The notes: generated from the sequence alone by a model not told the origin. 64,000 nt of DNA from an uncultured Lachnospiraceae bacterium (GCA_902794095.1 CADBFZ010000009.1:21596-85595); one strand, 5' to 3'. Counted from the stretch's first letter, positions 14,757 through 24,196 are shown. Made by a program: numbers and translations.

Positions 14757-17700
14757 ATGAGCTTTATCTTTAAGGATGCATTTCCCAGCCTTAAGCTTAA
14801 AAACAAGGCTTCCGTTTTATTGGAAGATACTACCGTAACCAAGGTTACGACGCCTAAAAATCACGATTTTCTTAACGTCTACATCGAAAGTGATCACATT
14901 ATCACCAAAGATGTCATACGCGAAGTCGAACGCGAAATCAAGAATCAGGTTATTAATAATACCAGAACCAAGGTAAGGATATTTGAAACTTTCAAACTCC
15001 CTACCGCTCCTTCGCTTGAAAAAGTTTATGAAGAATATGAGGATTCCGGTCTTATCGAGATTGAGGAAAACAGTATTCTTTTCTTTAATATGATGAGGAC
15101 CGCGAAGGTCTCTTTCGAGTCCCCTGATAAGATGATAATTTCACTCGGGGACATTCCCGTCTACCGTGCCAAAACTCCCGAATTTTCAGACCTTCTTAAT
15201 GATATTTATATCAAAAGATTCGGAACAAACGGCACCATAGAATTTGTTTACCACGAAGTGAAAATTCAGCAGCAGGGCGATGATGCAGCCTTCCTTCAGA
15301 TGGTAAAAAATGCCACGGAAAATGCTTACAGAACCGAGGAGAAATTCCTTGGTGCAACAGGTTCTTCCGATAAGGATAAGGACAGCAAGAAGTCCTCGGA
15401 TTCACCCGCAGATTCGCCTGCAGGTGCTCCCCCGGCACAGGCTGCAAAGCCCAAGGAAGCAGCACCTGAGCAGGCTAAATCACAAGGATCCGGAGGCGGA
15501 TTCAAGGGCGGATATTCAGGCGGTGACGGCGGTTTTAGAAGAAATAGTTTCCGCAGAGAATCGCCTAAGATGAATGATCCCAATGCCATCTATGGTTCTG
15601 TTTTCCCGGATGAGAAAACCGTGCCTCTTAACGAATTGAATGAGGGAATGGGTAATGTTTCCGTAAAGGGAATGGTCTTTTCACTTAAGGCAATCGATAT
15701 CAAAGAAGGCAGATCCATCATCTCATTTAACATCGCGGATTTTACCGATGCGATCAGCTGCAGGATCTATGTTGATACCGCAGAATCCGCAACAATGCAG
15801 GAAAAACTCGATCCCGGTACATTCGTAAGACTTACCGGTTTTATATCAGTAAGTAACGGTAAATTCGACCGTGGAGATCTTACAATCGGTAATGTAAAAG
15901 GTATTGTTAAGATCGATGATTTCAGAACATCGCGCAAAGACACTTCCTCTAAAAAGAGAGTGGAGCTTCATTGTCATACCAAGATGAGTGACATGGACGG
16001 TGTATCCGAATGTAAGGATATCGTAAAGCGTGCATTCAAGTGGGGACACAGAGCAGTCGGCCTTACCGATAACGGTGTTGTTCAGGGATTTACCGATGCC
16101 GGACATGTATGGGATGACATGTGGGGCGGCAAGAAGGGTGAGAAAGCAAAACGTATCGCAGAAGGTGATCCCAATCCCGACAGACAGGACTTTTTCAAGA
16201 TTCTTTACGGCGTAGAGGCATACCTTGTTGATGATCTTCATCAGATAGTTACGGGTAATGCGGATCTGCCGCTTATGAACAACGATTACGTTGTTTACGA
16301 TATAGAGACAACGGGACTTTCACCCGTTAAGAATAAGATAATCGAGTTCGGTGCGGTTAAGGTTTCAAACGGTAAGATAGTCGATCGTTTGTCTACTTTT
16401 GTAAATCCCGAAGAACCCATTCCTTATGAGATCACTAAGCTTACATCAATCACCGATGATGATGTTAAAGATGCGGATCCCATATCCGTTGTAATGCCCA
16501 GATTCTTAAGCTTTTGTGAGGGCAGCGTTTGGGTTGCTCACAACGCGGAATTCGACGTTAACTTCGTTAAGCAAAAATGCAGGGAACTTGGAACTCCTCA
16601 GGATCCCGTTTACATCGATACACTTCCTCTTTCAAGAGTCCAGCTCCCCGGACATTCCAAGTTCACCCTGGATGCTGTTGCTAAAGCTTTGGGCGTAGAC
16701 CTCGGTCATCACCACAGAGCGGTGGACGACGCAGAGTGTACTGCGGGAATATTTATCAAGATGCTTGAGCAACTTGAAGCTGAGGGCATGCAGACTCTTG
16801 CAGATATTAATAGGAAGGGATCCACCAGCACTTCGGCAATTTCTAAGTTAAGACCCAGTCGCTGTACTATTTTTGCGAAGAATGAGCTGGGAAGAATTCA
16901 TCTGTATCATTTGATCTCGGAGTCCCATATTACCTACTTCAACAGGTTCCCGAAGATTCCTAAATCGCTTGTTCAAAAATACAGGGAAGGTCTTATCGTC
17001 GGAAGCGGTAACTATAAGGGAGAGCTGATGGATGCGCTCCTTGAAGGCCATACCGATGAACAGATTTCATCCACTGTAAGCTTCTATGATTATCTCGAGG
17101 TTCAGCCTCCGGCAGTCATGGAATTCATGGTGGAAGATAATCATTTTGAAACCGTTCATTCCACCGATGATATTAAAGATATTATACGAAGCGTTATAGA
17201 ACTTGGTAAGGAATTCAACAAGCCTGTAGTAGCTGCAGGAGATGTTTATTTCCTTGATCCCGATGACGGACTTTACAGAGATGTTATCTATGATTCGAAG
17301 AGTGAGAACCGTGACAGGATACTTCCTCCCACGCCTCCTTTGTATTTCAGAACCACAGAAGAAATGCTTGAAGATTTCTCATTCCTGGGAAGTCAGAAAG
17401 CAGAAGAGATAGTAATTACCAATACCAATATGATTGCGGATATGTGCGAAACCATATCCCCCGTAAGACCCGATAAATGTCCCCCTGTCATTCCCGATTC
17501 CGATAAGCTTCTTACGGATATCTGTTACAACAGGGCACATGAGATCTATGGTCCCGAGCTTCCTCCCATTGTTACGGAGAGACTTGAAAGAGAGCTTAAA
17601 TCCATTATCACAAACGGATTCGCGGTTATGTACATCATCGCGCAAAAGCTCGTTTGGAAGTCGGTGGAAGACGGATATCTGGTAGGTTCCAGAGGATCGG

Positions 17701-19448
17701 TAGGTAGTTCCTTTGTCGCAACAATGGCAGGTATCACTGAGGTTAATCCTCTTGTTCCTCACTATTACTGTGCAAAGTGTCACTTCTATGATTTCGATTC
17801 CGAAGAAGTCAAGAAGTTCCGCGGAAAAGCGGGAGTAGATATGCCCGACAGGGTATGTCCTGTTTGCGGTGAGAATTTATGTAAGGAAGGTTTTGATATT
17901 CCTTTCGAAACATTCCTCGGATTCAAAGGTAACAAAGAGCCCGATATCGACCTTAACTTCTCGGGTGAGTACCAGTCCAAGGCACATAAATATACTGAAG
18001 TTATTTTCGGAACCGGTCAGACTTTCAGAGCGGGAACCGTAGGTACCGTCGCAGAAAAAACTGCATTCGGTTTTATCAAGAAGTTCTATGAAAAGCGCGG
18101 TGTAAGAAGGCGTAATGCGGAAGTAGAATTCCTGCAGAAAGGATGCGAGGGCGTTAAGCGTTCAACCGGTCAGCATCCCGGCGGAATCGTCGTACTTCCC
18201 AACGGTGAGGATATCAATACATTCACTCCTGTTCAGCATCCCGCTAACGATATGACCACCGATACGATAACGACTCATTTCGATTATCACTCAATCGACC
18301 ATAACTTGCTCAAACTCGACATACTCGGACACGATGATCCTACCATGATAAGAATGCTTCAGGACCTCATCGGATTCGATCCCATTAAAGATATTCCTCT
18401 CGACGGACAGGATGTAATGAGTCTTTTCTGGGGAACGGAAGCTCTGGGAATTACTCCGGATGATATCGGCGGATGTAAACTCGGATGCCTGGGCATCCCT
18501 GAGTTTGGTACCGACTTTGCTATTAACCTGGTACTCCAGGCAAAGCCCAAGATGTTCTCCGACCTTGTCAGAATATCCGGTCTTTCTCACGGAACAAACG
18601 TCTGGCAAAATAATGCGGAAGTTCTTATTTCCAACGGAACCGCAGACATTTCGACAGCTATATGTACCAGAGACGATATCATGACTTACCTCATCGGTAA
18701 GGGTGTAGAGTCCGAAGAGTCATTCAATATTATGGAAGCAGTCCGTAAAGGTAAAGTTGCGGGCAGCCGAAATGCGCAGGGTGAGATTACCTTCAAAGAC
18801 TGGCCCGAGTGGAAAGCGGACATGGTTAACTGTGGCGTTCCAGACTGGTACATCTGGTCTGCGGAGCGAATCGAGTACATGTTCCCCAGAGCACACGCCG
18901 CGGCGTACGTTATGATGGCGTGGCGTATCGCATATTGTAAGGTTCATTATCCTCTTCAGTATTACGCAGCTTATTATTCCATCAGAGCAAAGGCATTTAA
19001 CTACGAGCTCATGTGCAGAGGTAAAGCAGCTCTTGAGGATGAACTTACTAAACTCAAGAAGAAAAAAGAACTCTCTGAGAAAGACAAGAACGCAGAGAAG
19101 CTTTCCAATACCGAAGTCGATCAGATGTCTGATATGAGAATAGTGCAGGAGATGCATGCAAGAGGTTTCGAATTCATGCCCATCGACCTGTCGCTTGTTA
19201 AGGCAAATCAGTTCCAGGTTATCGACGGAAAGATCATGCCCGCTCTTACCAGTATTACCGGCCTGGGTGCATCAGTTGCCGAGGCAATCGCATTCGAAGG
19301 TAAGAGAGGCCCCTTCCTAAGCTGTCAGGATTTCAGGGACAGAACAAGGGCTTCGGGAACTATTACGGACAAGCTTAAAGAACTGGGAATTCTCGGCGAT
19401 ATTCCCGAATCTAACCAGATGAGTATTTTCGATATGTTCGGTGCTTGA
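14757..19448 (+). CDS. polC: DNA polymerase III alpha subunit, PolC type
   Basis: 1563 residues, longer than the ~1440 of Bacillus PolC. The order is N-terminal domain, a Ser/Pro/Ala/Gly-rich low-complexity linker (about 205-275), OB fold, PHP domain (HCHTKMSDMDG), inserted DnaQ-like proofreading exonuclease (YDIETTGLSPVKNK, HNAEFDVNF, HHRAVDDAECT) and polymerase core with the catalytic PDIDLNFSGEYQ motif next to a zinc site (CAKC...CPVCGENLC). PolC is the leading-strand replicase of low-GC Gram-positives. AAAGGA precedes ATG 14757. The ~92 bp before it hold a small GGCG/CGCC hairpin and no recognised riboswitch. Confidence 0.97.
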   Translation: MSFIFKDAFPSLKLKNKASVLLEDTTVTKVTTPKNHDFLNVYIESDHIITKDVIREVEREIKNQVINNTRTKVRIFETFKLPTAPSLEKVYEEYEDSGLIEIEENSILFFNMMRTAKVSFESPDKMIISLGDIPVYRAKTPEFSDLLNDIYIKRFGTNGTIEFVYHEVKIQQQGDDAAFLQMVKNATENAYRTEEKFLGATGSSDKDKDSKKSSDSPADSPAGAPPAQAAKPKEAAPEQAKSQGSGGGFKGGYSGGDGGFRRNSFRRESPKMNDPNAIYGSVFPDEKTVPLNELNEGMGNVSVKGMVFSLKAIDIKEGRSIISFNIADFTDAISCRIYVDTAESATMQEKLDPGTFVRLTGFISVSNGKFDRGDLTIGNVKGIVKIDDFRTSRKDTSSKKRVELHCHTKMSDMDGVSECKDIVKRAFKWGHRAVGLTDNGVVQGFTDAGHVWDDMWGGKKGEKAKRIAEGDPNPDRQDFFKILYGVEAYLVDDLHQIVTGNADLPLMNNDYVVYDIETTGLSPVKNKIIEFGAVKVSNGKIVDRLSTFVNPEEPIPYEITKLTSITDDDVKDADPISVVMPRFLSFCEGSVWVAHNAEFDVNFVKQKCRELGTPQDPVYIDTLPLSRVQLPGHSKFTLDAVAKALGVDLGHHHRAVDDAECTAGIFIKMLEQLEAEGMQTLADINRKGSTSTSAISKLRPSRCTIFAKNELGRIHLYHLISESHITYFNRFPKIPKSLVQKYREGLIVGSGNYKGELMDALLEGHTDEQISSTVSFYDYLEVQPPAVMEFMVEDNHFETVHSTDDIKDIIRSVIELGKEFNKPVVAAGDVYFLDPDDGLYRDVIYDSKSENRDRILPPTPPLYFRTTEEMLEDFSFLGSQKAEEIVITNTNMIADMCETISPVRPDKCPPVIPDSDKLLTDICYNRAHEIYGPELPPIVTERLERELKSIITNGFAVMYIIAQKLVWKSVEDGYLVGSRGSVGSSFVATMAGITEVNPLVPHYYCAKCHFYDFDSEEVKKFRGKAGVDMPDRVCPVCGENLCKEGFDIPFETFLGFKGNKEPDIDLNFSGEYQSKAHKYTEVIFGTGQTFRAGTVGTVAEKTAFGFIKKFYEKRGVRRRNAEVEFLQKGCEGVKRSTGQHPGGIVVLPNGEDINTFTPVQHPANDMTTDTITTHFDYHSIDHNLLKLDILGHDDPTMIRMLQDLIGFDPIKDIPLDGQDVMSLFWGTEALGITPDDIGGCKLGCLGIPEFGTDFAINLVLQAKPKMFSDLVRISGLSHGTNVWQNNAEVLISNGTADISTAICTRDDIMTYLIGKGVESEESFNIMEAVRKGKVAGSRNAQGEITFKDWPEWKADMVNCGVPDWYIWSAERIEYMFPRAHAAAYVMMAWRIAYCKVHYPLQYYAAYYSIRAKAFNYELMCRGKAALEDELTKLKKKKELSEKDKNAEKLSNTEVDQMSDMRIVQEMHARGFEFMPIDLSLVKANQFQVIDGKIMPALTSITGLGASVAEAIAFEGKRGPFLSCQDFRDRTRASGTITDKLKELGILGDIPESNQMSIFDMFGA

Positions 19449-19476
19449 AAAAATTTTTGAAAAATAAAAAAATTTC

Positions 19477-19537
19477 TTGTTGCATTTTAATTATTTGTAT
19501 TGTAATATAAGCAAGTCGCACGTAAGAAGCGACTTGC
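19477..19537 (+). promoter_or_regulatory. tRNA promoter and leader hairpin
   Basis: TTGTTG (19477-19482), 18 bp and TGTAAT (19501-19506) are a plausible promoter. A 9-bp perfect hairpin (GCAAGTCGC 19511-19519 with GCGACTTGC 19529-19537) sits just upstream of the tRNA with no T run, so it may be a processing signal in the precursor or a remnant. Confidence 0.45.
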
Positions 19538-19541
19538 AAAT

Positions 19542-19613
19542 GGCTGGTTGGTCAAGCGGTTAAGACGCCGCCCTCTCACGGCGGAAACAGGGGTTCGATT
19601 CCCCTACCAGCTG
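19542..19613 (+). tRNA. tRNA-Glu (anticodon CTC)
   Basis: A complete cloverleaf can be drawn. The acceptor stem is GGCTGGT with ACCAGCT (one G-U pair). The anticodon stem is CCGCC/GGCGG with loop CTCTCAC, so the anticodon is CTC at 19575-19577. The T arm is AGGGG TTCGATT CCCCT. CCA is not encoded. It is followed directly by a terminator. Confidence 0.95.
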
Positions 19614-19615
19614 CG

Positions 19616-19650
19616 AAAGACTCACATACGAAAGTGTGTGAGTCTTTTTT
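19616..19650 (+). terminator. Terminator after tRNA-Glu
   Basis: AAAGACTCACA (19616-19626) pairs with TGTGAGTCTTT (19637-19647), followed by further T's. It separates the tRNA from topA. Confidence 0.9.
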
Positions 19651-19735
19651 TGCGATTTGCTTTTTTATTTTTTTTGTTGTATATATCTTAACGTTTGGTT
19701 TAAATAGCGAAGAAAAAAGTCCGAAGGAGACATTC

Positions 19736-21811
19736 ATGGCAAAAAATCTTGTAATAGTGGAGTCACCCGCGAAGGTCAAGACCATAAAGAAGTTTCTCGG
19801 TTCAGGATATGAAGTAACCGCATCCCAGGGACATGTAAGGGATCTTCCCAAGAGTTCAATGGGTGTGGACATCGATAATGATTTCGAGCCTAAGTATATT
19901 ACTATTAGAGGAAAGGGCGAGATTCTTGCTTCTCTGAGAAAGGAAGTTAAGAAGGCAGATAACATTTATCTCGCAACCGACCCTGACCGTGAAGGAGAGG
20001 CAATCAGCTGGCATCTTCAGGCAGCTCTTGCACTCGAGAATAAAAAATGTTACAGAATCACCTTTAACGAGATCACCAAGAATGCGGTTAAGGAATCTCT
20101 CAAGCATCCCAGAGAGATCGACATGAATCTTGTTGATGCACAGCAGGCAAGACGTGTAATCGACCGTATCGTAGGTTACAGCATCTCCCCTGTTATGTGG
20201 GCAAAGGTTAAGCGCGGACTTTCCGCAGGACGTGTTCAGTCAGCAGCTCTTCACATGGTTTGTGACCGTGAAGCAGAGATCGATGCATTCATCCCCGAAG
20301 AGTACTGGACACTTGATGCAATTCTTAACGTAAAGGGCGAGAAGAAGCCCCTTACGGCAAAATATTACGGAGCAGGTTCCGACAAAGCAAAACTCTCATC
20401 CAAGGCTGAAGTAGATAAGATCATGAAGGCCGTTGAGAAAGAGAAGTTTGTCGTAAACGATGTGACCAAGGGAACAAGACAGAAGAAAGCTCCCCTTCCC
20501 TTTACCACTTCAACTCTTCAGCAGGAAGCAGGTAAGAGTCTTAACTTCTCAACTTCCAAGACCATGAGCGTCGCTCAGCAGCTCTACGAAGGAATCGAGA
20601 TCAAGGGCGAGGGAACCGTAGGTATCATCACCTATCTCAGAACCGATTCCACCAGAGTATCAGACGAAGCAATGACTCAGGCAGAGAACTATCTTAAGGA
20701 TAATTTCTCCGCTGAGTACGCAGCAGGAAAGAACGCTTCCGAAGGTACCGGCAAAAGAATACAGGATGCACACGAAGCTATCAGACCGACTCTCCTTACC
20801 AGAGAGCCCGAGTCGATCAAGAGCCAGCTTTCAAGAGACCAGTACAGACTTTACAAACTCATCTGGCAGAGATTCCTTGCAAGCTGCATGACTCCTGCGG
20901 TTTATGAGACCCTTTCCATCAAGATCGGTGCCGGTGAGCATGTGTTTACCGTTTCATCCAGCCGTCTTGTTTTCGACGGATATCGTAAAGTATACGTACA
21001 GTCCGATGATGTGGAAGATGAAAAGAGCCTTGATCAGGCAGTGACCGAGAAGTCTGAGCTTAAGCTGAACGAGCTTGATCCCAAGCAGCACTTCACCCAG
21101 CCTCCCGCACACTACACCGAGAGCTCGCTGGTAAGAGCACTTGAAGAGCAGGGAATCGGACGTCCCAGTACCTATGCTCCTACGATCACAACTCTTATCA
21201 AGAGAAGATATATCACCAAGGAACAGAAGAACCTTTACGTCACCGATATCGGACATGCCGTTGATGAACTTATGGGTCAGGCATTCCCTCAGATCGTTGA
21301 TGCGAAGTTCACCGCTAACATCGAGAGCCTTCTCGACGGAGTTGAAGAGGGTGATGTTAAGTGGAAGACCATCATCAGAAATTTCTATCCCGATCTTAAG
21401 GAGTCCGTTGATGTAGCAAATGCGGAACTTGAGAAGGTTGAGATCAGAGACGAAGAGTCTGACGAAGTTTGCGAGAAGTGCGGACGTAAGATGGTCATTA
21501 AGTACGGACCCAGCGGAAAGTTCCTCGCCTGTCCCGGCTATCCCGATTGTAAGAACACCAAGCCTTATTACGAGAAGACCGGCATCGCTTGTCCTTCGTG
21601 CGGAAGTGAAGTCGTTATCAAGATCACTCGTAAGGGTAGAAAATATTACGGCTGCCTCGGTTATCCCGATTGCGAATTCATGAGCTGGGATAAGCCTGCA
21701 GGAAAGATGTGTCCCAAGTGCGGAAAGTACATGGTTACCAAGGGTAAGAAGAATGTATGCTCCGACAAAGAATGCGGATATTCCGAGAATATCGAGCAGA
21801 CCGAAGAATAA
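19736..21811 (+). CDS. topA: DNA topoisomerase I
   Basis: 691 residues from ATG 19736, set by AAGGAG 6-7 nt upstream; the longer frame from 19634 begins inside the tRNA terminator. TopA relaxes negative supercoils. Visible parts are the TOPRIM domain (LVIVESPAKVKTIKKFLG; ATDPDREGEAISWH), the active-site tyrosine in GIITYLRTDSTRVS, and C-terminal Cys4 zinc ribbons (CEKCGRKM...C...C, CPSCGSE...CLGYPDC, CPKCGKYM...C...C). Position just before codY is common in Clostridia. Confidence 0.97.
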   Translation: MAKNLVIVESPAKVKTIKKFLGSGYEVTASQGHVRDLPKSSMGVDIDNDFEPKYITIRGKGEILASLRKEVKKADNIYLATDPDREGEAISWHLQAALALENKKCYRITFNEITKNAVKESLKHPREIDMNLVDAQQARRVIDRIVGYSISPVMWAKVKRGLSAGRVQSAALHMVCDREAEIDAFIPEEYWTLDAILNVKGEKKPLTAKYYGAGSDKAKLSSKAEVDKIMKAVEKEKFVVNDVTKGTRQKKAPLPFTTSTLQQEAGKSLNFSTSKTMSVAQQLYEGIEIKGEGTVGIITYLRTDSTRVSDEAMTQAENYLKDNFSAEYAAGKNASEGTGKRIQDAHEAIRPTLLTREPESIKSQLSRDQYRLYKLIWQRFLASCMTPAVYETLSIKIGAGEHVFTVSSSRLVFDGYRKVYVQSDDVEDEKSLDQAVTEKSELKLNELDPKQHFTQPPAHYTESSLVRALEEQGIGRPSTYAPTITTLIKRRYITKEQKNLYVTDIGHAVDELMGQAFPQIVDAKFTANIESLLDGVEEGDVKWKTIIRNFYPDLKESVDVANAELEKVEIRDEESDEVCEKCGRKMVIKYGPSGKFLACPGYPDCKNTKPYYEKTGIACPSCGSEVVIKITRKGRKYYGCLGYPDCEFMSWDKPAGKMCPKCGKYMVTKGKKNVCSDKECGYSENIEQTEE

Positions 21812-21861
21812 ATTCAGTCAAAAATTTAACGAATTTTGTTAAAGATTAAGATATTTTTGCA

Positions 21862-21876
21862 AAATATCTGAAAATT
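21862..21876. promoter_or_regulatory. CodY-box-like operator upstream of codY
   Basis: AAATATCTGAAAATT matches the CodY box AATTTTCWGAAAATT at 13 of 15 positions. It ends 4 bp before the codY -35 box, suggesting autoregulation. Confidence 0.5.
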
Positions 21877-21880
21877 TACA

Positions 21881-21909
21881 TTGAAATACCTGATTTTATC
21901 TGATATCAT
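21881..21909 (+). promoter_or_regulatory. codY promoter
   Basis: TTGAAA (21881-21886), a 17-bp spacer and TATCAT (21904-21909), about 40 bp before ATG 21949. Confidence 0.65.
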
Positions 21910-21948
21910 TTTTCCGTAGGACTATTGTTTGTTTCTGCGGAGGCCGAT

Positions 21949-22737
21949 ATGAGTAGTGTACAGCTTCTTGATAAAACCAGAAAAATAGGAAGACTGCTTC
22001 ACAACAACAATTCGAGCAAAGTGGTCTTCAACGATATCTGTCAGGTAATGAGAGATATCCTGTCTTCGAGTGTTATCGTTATCAGCCGCAAGGGAAAGCT
22101 TCTCGGACGCGGAATACTTCCGGATGAAGATCCCATCACAGAGCTGATCGGCGGAGAAGTCGGAGAGTTCATCGATAAGATGCTCAACGAAAGACTTCTT
22201 TCCATTCTTTCGACCAAAGAGAATGTCAATCTCGATACGCTCGGTTTTGAGAAGACCGATACGAAAGTCTATAAGGCTATCGTAACTCCCATAGAGATTG
22301 CAGGAGAGCGCCTGGGTACTCTTTTCGTATATCGCATGGATAAAGAGTATGACATTGACGATATCATTCTCCTCGAGTACGGCACCACAGTAGTAGGTCT
22401 CGAGATGCTCAGATCCGTCAGCGAGGAAAGCGCGGAGGAGAGCAGAAAGATCGCAGTAGTCAAATCGGCTATCAGCACGCTTTCTTTTTCCGAGATGGAA
22501 GCTATCGTTCATATCTTCGATGAGCTTGAAGGCGATGAGGGAATACTTGTCGCAAGTAAGATTGCTGACAGAGTCGGCATTACCCGAAGCGTTATCGTAA
22601 ACGCCCTCAGGAAGTTTGAAAGTGCCGGCATTATCGAGTCCAGATCATCGGGTATGAAGGGCACATATATCAAGATCCTTAATGAGTATGTATTCGACGA
22701 GATCGAATCCATGAGGATATCACAGGGCATCAGATAA
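21949..22737 (+). CDS. codY: GTP- and branched-chain-amino-acid-sensing repressor CodY
   Basis: 262 residues, near the usual length, from ATG 21949 with GGAGG 5 nt upstream (a frame from 21925 has no such site). The N-terminal GAF-type domain (LLDKTRKIGRLL; VFNDICQVMRDIL) binds isoleucine/valine. The C-terminal winged helix is the best-conserved part (ASKIADRVGITRSVIVNALR, then KFESAGIIESRSSGMKGTYI). CodY represses stationary-phase, transport and, in some species, motility genes when nutrients are plentiful. It lies directly upstream of the flagellar cluster but has its own promoter and a following terminator. Confidence 0.97.
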   Translation: MSSVQLLDKTRKIGRLLHNNNSSKVVFNDICQVMRDILSSSVIVISRKGKLLGRGILPDEDPITELIGGEVGEFIDKMLNERLLSILSTKENVNLDTLGFEKTDTKVYKAIVTPIEIAGERLGTLFVYRMDKEYDIDDIILLEYGTTVVGLEMLRSVSEESAEESRKIAVVKSAISTLSFSEMEAIVHIFDELEGDEGILVASKIADRVGITRSVIVNALRKFESAGIIESRSSGMKGTYIKILNEYVFDEIESMRISQGIR

Positions 22738-22740
22738 AGG

Positions 22741-22848
22741 TTGAAAAATAATCCGGACCCGTGGTATAATTCATCCAAGGAAAAGATTGTTTTACATGAT
22801 TATAGGAGTGATTTATAAAAGGATTTGCTTTCGGGCAGGTCCTTTTTA
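22741..22848 (+). ncRNA. Candidate small RNA between codY and flgB
   Basis: TTGAAA (22741-22746), 18 bp and TATAAT (22765-22770) form a strong promoter 3 bp after the codY stop. A terminator follows within ~75 nt (AAAGGA near 22818-22823 with TCCTTT near 22840-22845, then T's). The ~70-nt transcript carries several GGA triplets (AAGGA, AGGAG, AAGGA). No convincing reading frame is inside; a 23-codon frame from 22796 lacks a well-placed ribosome site and runs past the terminator. The hairpin could equally be only the codY terminator. Confidence 0.4.
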
Positions 22849-22925
22849 TTTTCAACGCCTCGTATAACGGTAGTTATACATAAGTACCATATTTAGTGGG
22901 TGGCTTGTCATTTGCTAAAAACATA

Positions 22926-22953
22926 TTGTGTTTTTCACTGATATAAGTATAAT
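22926..22953 (+). promoter_or_regulatory. Promoter of the flagellar cluster (flgB)
   Basis: TTGTGT (22926-22931), a 16-bp spacer and TATAAT (22948-22953) lie 36 bp before flgB, consistent with sigma-A transcription of early flagellar genes. A sigma-D-like ACTGATAT overlaps, but its -35 spacing is wrong. Confidence 0.6.
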
Positions 22954-22989
22954 TAATAGTTGGTGAGGTATCATAAAAAAGGAGCATTC

Positions 22990-23379
22990 ATGGTTAATAC
23001 AAGTGCATTCGATTATATCAATGTTCTGGACAAGGCGGCTGATGCTGCCTGGCTTCGTGACCAGTGTATTGCAAACAACATAGCCAATGTTGATACTCCC
23101 GGTTACAAGAGACAGGATGTGGATTTTGAATCCGTTCTCGAGAAAGAACTCGGCTATCGCAGATCAGAGTCGATGGACGAGAAGGTTGCAAACATCAAGC
23201 TCAGAAGACTTAATGTCGGAGCTTATACGGATGCGGCTTCTTTTTCATACAGAACAGATAAGAACAATGTAGATATCGAGAATGAGAACGTTCTTCTCGC
23301 TCAGAACCAGTTGAAATATCAGGGACTCATGAGAGCGATAAGCTCAGAGTTTACCAACCTGACCAAAGTAATGAAGTAA
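22990..23379 (+). CDS. flgB: Flagellar proximal rod protein FlgB
   Basis: 129 residues from ATG 22990, with AAGGAG 5 nt upstream. The N-terminal rod motif CIANNIANVDTPGYKRQDVDF is typical, and the C-terminus holds the heptad segment NQLKYQGLMRAIS. FlgB forms the base of the rod above the MS ring. It is the first gene of the fla cluster, 15 bp before flgC. Confidence 0.95.
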   Translation: MVNTSAFDYINVLDKAADAAWLRDQCIANNIANVDTPGYKRQDVDFESVLEKELGYRRSESMDEKVANIKLRRLNVGAYTDAASFSYRTDKNNVDIENENVLLAQNQLKYQGLMRAISSEFTNLTKVMK

Positions 23380-23394
23380 TGAAAGGGGTATGCC

Positions 23395-23847
23395 ATGGGA
23401 ATGTTTACGGCCTTTGATATAAGTGCATCGGGACTTACGGCTCAGCGTTACAGAATGGATATCATATCCCAGAATGTAGCAAACGCCAATACAACACGTA
23501 CCGAAAACGGCGATCCTTATGTCAGAAAAGTAGTTTATTTCGAGGAAAAGGGTGTGCGCGGAAGCGATACTTTCAGTCACGTTCTCAATACCGTAAGTAA
23601 GAATTATGCGGGAAAGGGAGTTAAGGTTGCCAAGGTTATTGAAGATACCAAGACCCCTCAGAACATGGTTTATGATCCTTCACATCCCGATGCGGATGAG
23701 AACGGATATGTAATGTATCCCAATGTAAATATTATTACCGAGATGACCAATCTTATCGATGCGAGCCGTTCTTACGAAGCCAACGCAACTGCTTTTGATG
23801 CGGCTAAGGCCATGGCTCAGCAGGGTCTCCAGATAGGACAGGGTTGA
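23395..23847 (+). CDS. flgC: Flagellar proximal rod protein FlgC
   Basis: 150 residues. It starts MGMFTAFDISASGLTAQRYR with the rod/hook motif MDIISQNVANANTTRT, and ends with the C-terminal NLIDASRSYEANATAFDAAK helix shared by axial proteins. It assembles with FlgB, FlgF and FlgG into the rod after export. AAAGGGG lies upstream. Confidence 0.95.
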   Translation: MGMFTAFDISASGLTAQRYRMDIISQNVANANTTRTENGDPYVRKVVYFEEKGVRGSDTFSHVLNTVSKNYAGKGVKVAKVIEDTKTPQNMVYDPSHPDADENGYVMYPNVNIITEMTNLIDASRSYEANATAFDAAKAMAQQGLQIGQG

Positions 23848-23863
23848 TAAGGGTTAACAAATT

Positions 23864-24196
23864 ATGATGAATGCTTCGATTGTACATGAACTGACCGGAG
23901 CCGGAGATTATCGTAAAATCGGCGGTGCTACCGGAGTCAGATCCATAGAGGGCGAATCACCGGACGGTACTCTTTTCTCGTCCGTGTTTAACAGTGCCGT
24001 TGAAGGTATTAAGACTACAAATGCTTATTTGTCTGATGCGGAGAATCAGAAGATCCTCTTTGCACTCGGTCAGTCGGATTCGACTCACGATCTTACAATA
24101 GCCATGCAAAAGGCTGAGACTGCATTGCAATATACGGTTGCTATAAGAGATAAACTTCTCGAAGCTTACAAAGAGCTGATGCAGATTCAGATTTAA
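23864..24196 (+). CDS. fliE: Flagellar hook-basal body protein FliE
   Basis: 110 residues. The C-terminal half (HDLTIAMQKAETALQYTVAIRDKLLEAYKELMQIQI) is the FliE signature. FliE joins the MS ring to the rod and is the first rod-type protein exported. The first ~30 residues are variable. The 60 bp to fliF hold a small TCCTGC/GCAGGA hairpin. Confidence 0.95.
   Translation: MMNASIVHELTGAGDYRKIGGATGVRSIEGESPDGTLFSSVFNSAVEGIKTTNAYLSDAENQKILFALGQSDSTHDLTIAMQKAETALQYTVAIRDKLLEAYKELMQIQI

Noticed and set aside
19734-19738. topA start at 19634 giving a longer protein
   Set aside because: That start lies in the tRNA terminator; ATG 19736 has a strong ribosome site and the family N-terminus.
22796-22867. 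A 23-codon leader peptide after codY
   Set aside because: Its AAGGA is about 14 nt from the ATG and the frame crosses the terminator.
22916-22944. Sigma-D promoter for flgB
   Set aside because: TAAA is followed by ACTGATAT at 17 rather than 15 bp and the -10 matches only 6 of 8; the overlapping sigma-A promoter is better.
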